Shown here: positions 1-6,855 of the stretch, in pieces
Layout of the letters: each line of letters begins with the position of its first letter
Numbering within the stretch: the stretch's first letter is position 1
Origin: an uncultured Selenomonadales bacterium
GTDB lineage: Bacteria; Bacillota_C; Negativicutes; Selenomonadales; Selenomonadaceae
Assembly (NCBI GenBank): GCA_937907035.1
Contig: CALCTX010000096.1
Coordinates: 1 to 9,786 of the forward strand
Length of the DNA stretch: 9,786 nucleotides
Direction: 5' to 3'
Program-made: the position numbers and the translations under genes
Notes under the pieces: generated by a model
What the model was told of the DNA's origin: nothing
What the model saw: the letters and a program-made list of their open reading frames with translations, nothing else
Databases searched by the model: none

Positions 1-1334
1 ACCCGATATCCATTGATCGAAACGATCCTGCTCTCGCCACCGAACAACGCACCCTGCAAAACAACCGGCTTATTGTCAGTTTCAGCTTTTACAGTAATAA
101 GGTTTGCAAAACCGGCAGTTTCCTTGTTACTTACTTCACGAATGGCAATATTGCGCTCCTTAGCTAAACCAGGTGCATTGACAAAGTTAACACTTGTCTG
201 AAGGATTGGTGCCAACATACCTTTAATTACTGCCGTAGTCAACAGCTTTGTATTAACATCGGCAATCCCGCCGGTGTATTCTACCTCAACCGACTTTACA
301 GCTCCATCAGCCAAAGCGCCTACCATACAGCCGAGACGGTCAGCAATGTCAAAGAACGGTTTGATAACATCCATAACCTGAGCAGAAACCGGTGCCATAT
401 TTACAGCTGTCATTACCGGTTCACCCTTCAAAGCTGCACAGATACCCTCGGCTACATCAACCGATACACCAATCTGTGCTTCTTCGGTAGATGCACCGAG
501 ATGCGGAGTAAGAACTATGCCCGGTACACCACGAAGCGGATGATTTTCTTCCAACGGCTCGCTGGTAAATACATCGATCGCCGCGCCGGCAACCTGTCCG
601 GACTTAACTGCATCGGCCAAATCCTGCTCGTTGATGATCCCGCCACGCGCACAGTTGATAAGGCGAACGCCCTTCTTCATTTTGCAAATATTGTCCTTAT
701 TGAACATATTCTTCGTTTCCGGAGTAAGCGGCATATGAACAGTAATAAAATCAGATTCTGCAATTATACCATCAAGGTCCATCAGCTTAACGCCCATAGA
801 AGCTGCCCGTTCCTCATTTACATACGGATCATAACCGATAACCCGCATATCAAAAGCAGCACAGCGCTTTGCAATACCGGCACCGATACGGCCGAGACCA
901 ACAATACCGATCGTCTTGCCGCGAAGCTCAACGCCGACATACTTTTTACGATTCCATTCGCCCTTCTGAGTCGTCTCGTTAGCAATCGGAATATGACGGC
1001 TGCAAGCAAGCATCATACCCATAGTATGCTCTGTAGCTGCAATCGTGTTGCCGCCCGGAGAATTGATAACAATAATACCACGTGCCGTAGCTGCCGGAAC
1101 ATCAATATTATCTACACCGACACCGGCACGACCGATGATCTTCAAATTTTTACCGGCATTGATAACCTCTGCTGTAACCTTAGACGCAGAACGTACTATC
1201 AAAGCATCAAAATCCGGAATGATCGCCAATAATTCATCTGCCGGAAGTTTATCCTTAATGACTACTTCAAAACCTGCATCCTGAAGCAGGCTTATACCTT
1301 TTGTTGATACACCATCTGCTGCTAATACTTTCAT
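1..1334 (-). CDS. serA: D-3-phosphoglycerate dehydrogenase, C-terminus cut by window edge
   Basis: It oxidises 3-phosphoglycerate to 3-phosphohydroxypyruvate with NAD+, the committed step of serine synthesis in the cytoplasm. My reverse-strand reading gives 444 complete codons without a stop from the ATG at 1334. The N-terminal substrate segment has RSASK near residues 48-52. The Rossmann nucleotide loop GLGRIG is at about 146-151. Catalytic Arg is in CARGG (about 230), Glu in SEP (about 259) and His in TPHLG (about 278), with spacing like that of known SerA proteins. From about residue 315 the intervening (ASB) domain follows and ends with FGGESRIV near the edge, so this is the long form; the expected ACT serine-sensing domain of about 80 residues lies outside the window. 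The start is supported by AAGGAGAG eight bases upstream of the ATG. It diverges from serC. Identification is firm; allosteric control by serine is inferred only. Confidence 0.97.
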   Translation of the reverse strand, partial: MKVLAADGVSTKGISLLQDAGFEVVIKDKLPADELLAIIPDFDALIVRSASKVTAEVINAGKNLKIIGRAGVGVDNIDVPAATARGIIVINSPGGNTIAATEHTMGMMLACSRHIPIANETTQKGEWNRKKYVGVELRGKTIGIVGLGRIGAGIAKRCAAFDMRVIGYDPYVNEERAASMGVKLMDLDGIIAESDFITVHMPLTPETKNMFNKDNICKMKKGVRLINCARGGIINEQDLADAVKSGQVAGAAIDVFTSEPLEENHPLRGVPGIVLTPHLGASTEEAQIGVSVDVAEGICAALKGEPVMTAVNMAPVSAQVMDVIKPFFDIADRLGCMVGALADGAVKSVEVEYTGGIADVNTKLLTTAVIKGMLAPILQTSVNFVNAPGLAKERNIAIREVSNKETAGFANLITVKAETDNKPVVLQGALFGGESRIVSINGYR

Positions 1335-1400
1335 GATTTTCTCTCCTTTTATTATTAACTTAATACATCATACATCAAATTCTCCAAAATCAACACATCT

Positions 1401-1429
1401 ATTATATAAAATCCGCTATAAAAATTCAA
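1401..1429 (-). promoter_or_regulatory. Predicted sigma-A promoter of serA
   Basis: Read on the minus strand, TTGAAT (1429-1424) is followed after 17 bases by a perfect TATAAT (1406-1401). Transcription would start near 1394 and give a leader of about 60 bases ending in the ribosome site AAGGAGAG. The leader is too short for a T-box or typical riboswitch and I see no such motif. Confidence 0.65.
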
Positions 1430-1487
1430 GTGTATCTTTCATAAAAACATTCTTGTACAAATGACCGTTTTCTGCTAAATTTTCTGC

Positions 1488-1517
1488 TTGACGATTGATG
1501 TTTGTCAGGGGTAGAAT
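1488..1517 (+). promoter_or_regulatory. Predicted sigma-A promoter of serC
   Basis: TTGACG (1488-1493) and TAGAAT (1512-1517) are separated by 18 bases; each matches five of six consensus bases. Transcription would begin near 1524, giving a leader of about 60 bases before the GTG start of serC. Confidence 0.7.
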
Positions 1518-1582
1518 TAACACAATTGAAATGTGCAGAACTACCGCATATTTTGTGCAGATTATTTTAGGAGGTTTTCAAC

Positions 1583-2674
1583 GTGGAAGCAAATCGTGTT
1601 TACAATTTTAATCCCGGCCCGGCTACACAGCCAATCGATGTACTCAAAGAGGCTCAGGCAGAATTCCTGAACTTTGGCAACAGTGGAATGTCTATCATCG
1701 AAATAAGTCACCGGGCTAAAGAATTCGAAGCCGTATTAGCAAAAGCTAAAGCCGATATCAAAGATCTCATGGGACTCGGCGATGATTATGAAGTCCTTTT
1801 CCTTCAGGGCGGTGCCAGCACTCAGTTTGCTATGATACCAATGAACTTCGCTTTGGATGGCAAAAAAGGAAATTACGTTGTTTCCGGCAGCTTTGCCGAA
1901 AAAGCTTATAAAGAAGCAAAAATCCTCGGTGTCGGTCATATTGCCGCTTCAAGCGAAGATGTGGATTTCCGTCACATCCCGACACAGGATGAGATAAAGC
2001 TTTCTGATGACGCTGCGTATCTGCATGTTTGCTATAATAATACAATTTACGGTACCGAATATCATTATATTCCGGAAACCGGTTCTGTTCCGCTTATTGC
2101 TGATATGTCGTCCGATTTCCTTTCCCGTCCGATCGACTTCAAAAAATTCACCTTTATTTATGCCGGCGCACAGAAAAATCTCGGTCCGGCCGGTGTAACA
2201 GTGGTTGTCGCTAAAAAAGATTTCCTCAATAACAAAGTTGCAACCATTCCGACAATGTTCCGTTATTTCACTCATCTTGATAAAGATTCTCTTTACAATA
2301 CGCCGCCGGCATTCTGTATCTATATGGTCGGCAAAACTGCAGCCTGGATCAAAGCACAGGGTGGTTTGGCTGTAATGGCAGAACGCAATGCCAAGAAAGC
2401 TAAACTTCTTTATGACGCAATCGACAACTCCAATGGTTTCTATAAAGGACATGCCGATAAAGACAGTCGTTCGTTTATGAACGTAACTTTCCGTTTGCCG
2501 AGTGAAGACTTGGAAAAGAAATTTGTCGATGAAGCCAAAGCTCAAAAACTTTGTGGCGTAAAAGGTCATCGCAGTGTCGGTGGCATGCGCGCTTCTATTT
2601 ACAATGCGATGCCGTATGAAGGCGTTGAATTGTTAGCTGATTTCATGGATAAATTCCGTAAGGCTAACGCTTAA
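1583..2674 (+). CDS. serC: Phosphoserine aminotransferase (PLP-dependent)
   Basis: It transfers the amino group of glutamate to 3-phosphohydroxypyruvate to make phosphoserine, the step after SerA; the same fold also acts on the pyridoxine precursor 3-hydroxy-4-phosphohydroxybutenoate... in organisms using that route. The protein is 363 residues, the usual family length. It begins with the family signature FNPGPA (residues 9-14), has the phosphate-binding GGAST (76-80), and carries the PLP Schiff-base lysine in AGAQKNLGPAG at Lys198, the same number as in the E. coli enzyme. The C-terminal GHRSVGGMRASIYNA block is the conserved substrate-binding end. The start is GTG at 1583, set by TTAGGAGG (1567-1574) eight bases upstream; translation from it gives the family N-terminus without extra residues. 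The gene is monocistronic, with its own promoter and terminator, and is divergent from serA. No damage is seen. The call is firm; a second role in pyridoxine synthesis is not shown by this window. Confidence 0.97.
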   Translation: MEANRVYNFNPGPATQPIDVLKEAQAEFLNFGNSGMSIIEISHRAKEFEAVLAKAKADIKDLMGLGDDYEVLFLQGGASTQFAMIPMNFALDGKKGNYVVSGSFAEKAYKEAKILGVGHIAASSEDVDFRHIPTQDEIKLSDDAAYLHVCYNNTIYGTEYHYIPETGSVPLIADMSSDFLSRPIDFKKFTFIYAGAQKNLGPAGVTVVVAKKDFLNNKVATIPTMFRYFTHLDKDSLYNTPPAFCIYMVGKTAAWIKAQGGLAVMAERNAKKAKLLYDAIDNSNGFYKGHADKDSRSFMNVTFRLPSEDLEKKFVDEAKAQKLCGVKGHRSVGGMRASIYNAMPYEGVELLADFMDKFRKANA

Positions 2675-2687
2675 GGAACTTTGCTAT

Positions 2688-2726
2688 AAAAGCACCCGCT
2701 CATTTACAGCGGGTGCTTTTTGTTTT
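2688..2726 (+). terminator. Rho-independent terminator after serC
   Basis: A perfect 13-base-pair stem (2688-2700 with 2708-2720) has a 7-base loop, CATTTAC, and runs into a T-rich tail (TTTTTGTTTT, 2717-2726). It starts 13 bases after the serC stop codon. The stem contains the GC-rich core GCACCCGC. It isolates serC from the regulator gene downstream. Confidence 0.93.
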
Positions 2727-2774
2727 CACTTTTATTTCATTTGAAAACATAGTCTTTATTTATTTTATGATATA

Positions 2775-2783
2775 TGATATAAT
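2775..2783 (+). promoter_or_regulatory. Extended -10 promoter of the DeoR-family gene
   Basis: TATAAT (2778-2783) is preceded by TG one base upstream (2775-2776), which makes an extended -10 element. The -35 position (about 2755-2760) is only TTTATT, so the extended -10 may carry the promoter. The element lies in a very AT-rich stretch. Transcription would begin near 2790, about 50 bases before the start codon. Confidence 0.5.
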
Positions 2784-2841
2784 TATTCGCGAAAATAAAG
2801 TATTTCAAAAAAGAAAATTATTACTATCAGGAGGATTTTTT

Positions 2842-3600
2842 ATGCATATCCGCCATACAAAATTGTTAAATTTGGTAAACAATAAAAAACGCATCGCTGT
2901 CACAGAACTGGCAAAAGTCCTTAACGTATCCGAAGTAACGATCCGCAAAGATCTCAGTTCACTTGAGGTAATGGGCCTGTTGCGTCGGGAACATGGTTTT
3001 GCTGCCATGGCCCAAAGCGATGATATTGCTAATCATCTTTCTTTCAATTATGAAACAAAACGCCGCATTGCACTCCGGGCAGCAGAGACTGTTCACAACG
3101 GGGAAACCGTAATGATCGAATCCGGTTCCTGCTGTACGTTATTAGCGGAAGAATTGGCTATGAACCGTCGTGATGTAACTATCATCACAAATTCTGCTTT
3201 TATCGCCGCGTTTGTCCGTAAATCGCCGAGTGCCCACGTAATATTGCTGGGTGGCGAATATCAGAACGAATCACAGGTTATGGTTGGTCCTATGATCAAA
3301 AAATGCGTCCAAGATTTTTATGTTGATAAGCTTTTTGTCGGTACTGACGGATTCAATAAAAACGGTTTTATGAGCAACAACCTGATGCGGGCGGAAGCGA
3401 TCCGCACCATGAGCGAAAATGCCCGTCATGTCATCATTCTCACCGAATCACCAAAATTCTCCCAGACCGGTGTTGTGGCTTTATTCCCGTTATCAGCTGT
3501 CGATTCCGTTTATACTGATGACGGTGTACCGGCTGAAGCTGCTCAGATCATGCATAGTCAGAACACCCATGTTTATTCCGTATCAACCAAAGACGAATAA
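2842..3600 (+). CDS. DeoR/GlpR-family transcriptional regulator
   Basis: A cytoplasmic DNA-binding regulator of 252 residues, the normal length for the family. Residues about 19-41 form the DeoR winged helix-turn-helix (AVTELAKVLNVSEVTIRKDL), followed by the wing LRREHG. The C-terminal DeoRC sensor domain spans about 70-225, with ESGSCCT (93-99), ITNS (115-118), LLGGEY (135-140) and GTDGF (167-171); in characterised members this domain binds a phosphorylated sugar or sugar-derived ligand. The start at ATG 2842 is chosen because CAGGAGG (2828-2834) lies seven bases upstream and the family N-terminus begins here. The open frame extends back to 2713, but that part overlaps the serC terminator and encodes an AT-rich hydrophobic run. 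No sugar operon, kinase or transporter is adjacent, so its target is unknown. GatR- or SrlR-like identity is possible but not supported by context. Confidence 0.92.
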   Translation: MHIRHTKLLNLVNNKKRIAVTELAKVLNVSEVTIRKDLSSLEVMGLLRREHGFAAMAQSDDIANHLSFNYETKRRIALRAAETVHNGETVMIESGSCCTLLAEELAMNRRDVTIITNSAFIAAFVRKSPSAHVILLGGEYQNESQVMVGPMIKKCVQDFYVDKLFVGTDGFNKNGFMSNNLMRAEAIRTMSENARHVIILTESPKFSQTGVVALFPLSAVDSVYTDDGVPAEAAQIMHSQNTHVYSVSTKDE

Positions 3601-3604
3601 CGGC

Positions 3605-3650
3605 AAAAAATCACGCGCAACAGTTTTTGAACTGTTGCGCGTATTTTTTT
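3605..3650. terminator. Bidirectional terminator between convergent genes
   Basis: A perfect 13-base-pair stem (3613-3625 with 3630-3642) closed by the tetraloop TTTG is flanked by six A on the left (3605-3610) and seven T on the right (3644-3650). It can therefore end the plus-strand regulator transcript (stop at 3600) and the minus-strand S41 protease transcript (stop at 3653). Confidence 0.93.
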
Positions 3651-3652
3651 GC

Positions 3653-4804
3653 TTATTTTATTTTCTCTCTGAGCAATTCTATTGCTTTTTCCAACTGCAG
3701 ATCAGCTAAAGTTCCTTCAAGCAGTTCGACCTTAACATCCGGTTCGATTCCGGTTCCGTCAATACTGCGCCCGCTTGGCGTATAATATTTGGCAACGGTC
3801 AATTTCATCGCATCCCCGGACCCTAAAGGAAATACCGCTTGAACAGACCCTTTTCCATATGACTTGGTTCCGACAAGAACAGCCGCTCCTGTATCCTGCA
3901 AAGCACCGGATAAAATTTCCGAAGCACTGGCACTGTTGCCATTTATCAAAACTGCTATCGGATATTTCTGTTCTTTCAACTTTGATAGATATTCCTCTTT
4001 TGTTCCATCGCGATGCAATACAGAAACTATATTGCCTTCAGGAACAACTTTTTCGGCAATTTCCACACAGCTGGTCACCAATCCGCCGGGATTCTCCCGG
4101 ACATCAATTACCAAGGCCTTCATACCCTGTTCTTCCAATTCTTTGTAACTGGCAGCAAATTCTTCCGCTGTCTTGTCTGCAAAGGAAGATATCCTTATAT
4201 AACCGATCTTATCATCAAGTAACTTTCCCGCAGCTGTCTTTACATGTATATTAGCCCGTTCGATAGTATAATCAGTTGGTTCTGCCCCTTCCCGGGCTAC
4301 AGTCAGCACAACTTTGGTTCCAATCTCCCCCCGGATATGCAACGCTACTTCATCAGGCTGATAATCCCTGACATTCGTTCCATCTACCGCCAATATCTCA
4401 TCACCGGTTTTCAATCCGGCTGCTTCTCCGGGTGTTCCTTCCATAACACTCATTACGGTGACTTTTTTATCACGAAATCCCATTACAATCCCTATTCCGC
4501 CAAAGGATGCTTCCGTATGATTCTTCAGATCTTGATACATCTTCTTATCAAGATATCGCGAATGCTGGTCTCCAAGAGCATTGACCATCCCGGCAATTGC
4601 GCCATCGGTCAGCTTATTGTCATCTATTTCATTGACGAAATACGACTGCACAAAATAATGAGCGGCCAATAACCGTGCCATATTAACAATTGCCGGCAAA
4701 TCGCCATTAATAAGCCACGCAATTCCGCCTATGATTACAGCAACGGTAAAAAACACACCCCCGGCAAAACCGAGCAAGCAACCTTTTTTAGTGCCAAATT
4801 TCAC
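3653..4804 (-). CDS. S41 family C-terminal processing peptidase (CtpA/Prc-like)
   Basis: A membrane-anchored serine protease acting outside the cytoplasmic membrane, typically trimming or degrading envelope proteins from their C-termini. Counting from GTG 4804 it has 383 residues. It shows a lysine-bearing N-terminus, one membrane segment (about 10-34), a helical region, a PDZ domain (about 97-175, with GGIGIVMG and GDEILAVDG), and the S41 core. The catalytic dyad is visible: Ser293 in NSASASE and Lys318 in SYGKGSVQ, with Gln322 after it; the 25-residue spacing equals that of Ser452 and Lys477 in E. coli Prc. The start is uncertain: a 9-base tandem duplication gives two in-frame GTG codons, 4813 and 4804. 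I prefer 4804 because AGGTGA lies five bases upstream. It is the last gene of the ftsE-ftsX-M23 run, with an 8- to 17-base gap from the previous stop. The neighbouring M23 hydrolase is a plausible substrate, by analogy with CtpA and Prc control of wall hydrolases elsewhere. Confidence 0.94.
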   Translation of the reverse strand: MKFGTKKGCLLGFAGGVFFTVAVIIGGIAWLINGDLPAIVNMARLLAAHYFVQSYFVNEIDDNKLTDGAIAGMVNALGDQHSRYLDKKMYQDLKNHTEASFGGIGIVMGFRDKKVTVMSVMEGTPGEAAGLKTGDEILAVDGTNVRDYQPDEVALHIRGEIGTKVVLTVAREGAEPTDYTIERANIHVKTAAGKLLDDKIGYIRISSFADKTAEEFAASYKELEEQGMKALVIDVRENPGGLVTSCVEIAEKVVPEGNIVSVLHRDGTKEEYLSKLKEQKYPIAVLINGNSASASEILSGALQDTGAAVLVGTKSYGKGSVQAVFPLGSGDAMKLTVAKYYTPSGRSIDGTGIEPDVKVELLEGTLADLQLEKAIELLREKIK

Positions 4805-4818
4805 CTGTCTCACCTGTC
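4801..4818 (-). repeat. 9-base tandem duplication at the S41 gene start
   Basis: The unit GACAGGTGA (plus strand TCACCTGTC) occurs twice in direct succession, 4801-4809 and 4810-4818. Each copy contains a GTG codon in the same frame, and the upstream copy also supplies the AGGTGA ribosome-binding sequence for the downstream GTG. The protein therefore starts three residues apart depending on which is used. Confidence 0.85.
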
Positions 4819-4820
4819 TC

Positions 4821-5951
4821 TCATGGCAAATACGAATACGGACTTACCGGTTCGCCATCTTCACGAACTTCAAAATGACAATGCGGTCCGGTGGAATTAC
4901 CCGTTGACCCACATAACGCAATAATGTCCCCTCGTTTTACATATTGTCCTTCTGTAACTATTAAATCTTCATTATGACCATAAAGGGTAGAAACTCCGCC
5001 ACCATGATCGAGAATTACCGCATAGCCATATCCACTGATCCAATCCGAATAAATGCACACTCCGTCAGCTGCTGCACAAACCGGCTCCCCGTAATCGCCG
5101 GAAATATCAAGCCCACTATGAAATCTGGAATCTCCATAAATCGGATGTCCACGCCAACCAAAATCTGACGTGATCTCGCCATAAATCGGCCACGTCATCG
5201 CTCCGGCGCCGGAAGGTTTCGGCCCATCTTTGCTCGTCTTTTGACGAATGAGCATCTCTACTTCCTGCGATGCTGCCAACAACTCCTGATAGAACTGTTC
5301 AGCTGTATCCCGATCATATACGACCTTCTCCAGCAAACGGTCCTTATCAGCTTTTTTAGTCATTAAAATTGCCAATTGTTTATCCGCTTCAGCTACCAAT
5401 TCTTCTTGCTTTATTCGCGATTTTTCCAACTCATTATTAGCGGCGACAATTACTGCCCTGTCTTTTATAACTTGCTGAATAAGATCAAAATCATATTTTA
5501 TGATCCGCTTAAAAAGATCCATCCGCGTCATAAAATCAGAAAAACTCTTCGCGCCAAATAAAACATCAACAAAATTCAACCGGCCATGAATATAAATTTC
5601 CCGAATCCGCCGCCGCAAAAACTTGTTTTTGCTTGCCAGCTTCTGTTCTGTCGCTACCAACAGAGCTTTGTTTTCCAATATTTTCTTATCGGTTTCATCA
5701 AGATCTTTCTGAACCCGCCGATACTCATTCTCCGCCTCATCCACATCAGCCTGGATCCGACGCAATTGTTCAGAGACTGTATCCACCTTTTCTTGCGCTT
5801 TCTCCGTTTTCAATTGCTGCTCATAAGCTTCATTTTGCAATCGTTCAAGCTTTTGTTCTAACGATTCTTCGGCAAAAACGATTCCCTGAAACTGTCCCAG
5901 CACCAATAAGCCAGCCAGCAGCAACGCTATGAAAAACTGTCTGTCTTTCAT
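4821..5951 (-). CDS. Secreted coiled-coil M23 peptidase, EnvC-like partner of FtsEX
   Basis: A predicted exported murein hydrolase or hydrolase activator. From ATG 5951 it has 376 residues: a signal peptide (about 1-27, hydrophobic run FFIALLLAGLLVLG, likely cut after VFA), a long charged coiled coil (about 30-240) interrupted by a conserved-looking segment RRRIREIYIHG, and a C-terminal LytM/M23 domain (about 250-376). The zinc-site pattern is complete: HSGLD (His278, Asp282) and HCH (His357, His359), plus YGH (His326). E. coli EnvC has lost such ligands and only activates amidases, whereas this protein could cleave peptide cross-bridges itself. The coiled coil is the part that docks on FtsX in EnvC and related proteins. 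A GTG at 5960 would add three residues; both starts share the AAGGGCGG sequence overlapping the ftsX stop. It lies immediately after ftsX, so co-expression is near certain. Its substrate is inferred. Confidence 0.93.
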   Translation of the reverse strand: MKDRQFFIALLLAGLLVLGQFQGIVFAEESLEQKLERLQNEAYEQQLKTEKAQEKVDTVSEQLRRIQADVDEAENEYRRVQKDLDETDKKILENKALLVATEQKLASKNKFLRRRIREIYIHGRLNFVDVLFGAKSFSDFMTRMDLFKRIIKYDFDLIQQVIKDRAVIVAANNELEKSRIKQEELVAEADKQLAILMTKKADKDRLLEKVVYDRDTAEQFYQELLAASQEVEMLIRQKTSKDGPKPSGAGAMTWPIYGEITSDFGWRGHPIYGDSRFHSGLDISGDYGEPVCAAADGVCIYSDWISGYGYAVILDHGGGVSTLYGHNEDLIVTEGQYVKRGDIIALCGSTGNSTGPHCHFEVREDGEPVSPYSYLP

Positions 5952-5967
5952 AATGAACACACCGCCC

Positions 5968-6855
5968 TTAAACTTTCAAGAATCGTTTAATGGAATACGT
6001 ACTGCCGATCGCTCCAATGACCATTCCGCTGATCAAAATGAACACGGCTAAATAATTCATGAAGGGAAATACCGGGATCAATGGGAAAAATGCCAGTATA
6101 CTATACACTTTCGCAGCCAAAAAACTATATGCGAACCGCAAAATAACCGCCGCCACCAACGCTCCGAAAAATCCCATAACCATACCTTCTAAAATAAACG
6201 GCCAACGAATAAACCAATCCGTTGCACCAACATATTTCATAATGGCAATTTCTGTCCGCCGGGCATAAACTGTCAGCCGGATGGTACTGGCAATAATAAA
6301 GAGTGCAGATGCCGCCAATACTAACAAAATCGCTATACCGACAAATCTCAAAATACGTGTGATATCAAAAAGATGTTTAACCACATCCTGTCCATATTTT
6401 GTCTCCTCGACCCCATTCAATTGAGCAATAGATTCTGCGGCTGTTTTTACCATCTCGGTCTGCTTTACTGTTACTTCAAATGAATCCGGCAAAGGATTAG
6501 TATCTCCTAACGCATCGAGCAAAAACTTCTGATCCCCTAAACGTTCTTTAAAGCGGACAAGTGCTTCCTTCTTGCTGATATAATAAACATCTTGTATTCC
6601 CTGCATTCCTTCGATTTCTTCCTGTATATTTTTGATATCAGATTGCTTTAATCCGTCCTGCAAATAAACACTCACCTGGACTTGTGACTCAATGGAAGAT
6701 ACGATCTTATCCATATTAAAAATTATTATCAAAAACATACCGAAAATAAAAAGAGAGACTGTAACCGCACCAATTGATGCTACTGTCATCCAATTATTAC
6801 GGCGAAGCGACAAAAATGTTTCCCGAATAACATACTCACTTGTCCCCAGCTTCAT
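5968..6855 (-). CDS. ftsX: Cell division ABC transporter-like permease FtsX
   Basis: The integral membrane half of the FtsEX complex, which converts ATP hydrolysis by FtsE into activation of wall hydrolases outside the membrane. It has 295 residues with the family topology: a cytoplasmic N-terminus, TM1 (about 24-46), an extracytoplasmic domain (about 50-165), then TM2 (about 170-192), TM3 (about 222-246) and TM4 (about 266-286). The stretch RRTEIAIMKYVGAT (199-212) before TM3 is the typical FtsX loop. The start is ATG 6855, with GAGGGGGG about eight bases upstream. An open frame continues 11 codons further to 6888, but that lies inside ftsE and lacks a better site. It overlaps ftsE by 20 bases, indicating translational coupling, and the downstream M23 gene starts within about 17 bases of its stop. 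Nothing is missing or broken. Confidence 0.96.
   Translation of the reverse strand: MKLGTSEYVIRETFLSLRRNNWMTVASIGAVTVSLFIFGMFLIIIFNMDKIVSSIESQVQVSVYLQDGLKQSDIKNIQEEIEGMQGIQDVYYISKKEALVRFKERLGDQKFLLDALGDTNPLPDSFEVTVKQTEMVKTAAESIAQLNGVEETKYGQDVVKHLFDITRILRFVGIAILLVLAASALFIIASTIRLTVYARRTEIAIMKYVGATDWFIRWPFILEGMVMGFFGALVAAVILRFAYSFLAAKVYSILAFFPLIPVFPFMNYLAVFILISGMVIGAIGSTYSIKRFLKV

Larger units (their letters stand above)
1335..1582. other. Divergent serA/serC control region
   Basis: This 248-base non-coding stretch holds the two outward-facing promoters, whose -35 boxes lie about 58 bases apart. Between them sits the 8-base perfect palindrome TTGTACAA (1453-1460), roughly 24-28 bases from each -35, where a shared regulator could bind. 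The serC leader carries a direct repeat TGTGCAGA at 1532-1539 and 1554-1561, with starts 22 bases apart (about two helical turns). Either could be an operator, but short motifs like these also arise by chance in AT-rich DNA. No small ORF with a good ribosome site was noticed. Confidence 0.5.

Noticed and set aside
501..1232. A 243-codon plus-strand open frame
   Set aside because: It lies wholly antisense to serA, which has clear catalytic motifs and an unbroken frame; the antisense translation has no recognisable motif and no ribosome site was evident.
1335..1400. A T-box or serine-responsive riboswitch in the serA leader
   Set aside because: The predicted leader is only about 60 bases and has neither a T-box motif nor a terminator hairpin.
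1949..2569. A 206-codon minus-strand open frame
   Set aside because: It is antisense to the complete serC gene; the translation shows no domain and looks like a reading-frame shadow.
2713..2841. A 43-residue N-terminal extension of the DeoR-family protein
   Set aside because: It begins inside the serC terminator, spans the predicted promoter, and the ATG at 2842 has a strong ribosome site and the family N-terminus.
4244..4672. A 142-codon plus-strand open frame, and similar smaller ones over the right-hand genes
   Set aside because: All are antisense to the S41, M23, FtsX, CsaB or DUF5693-type genes and show no coding signals of their own.
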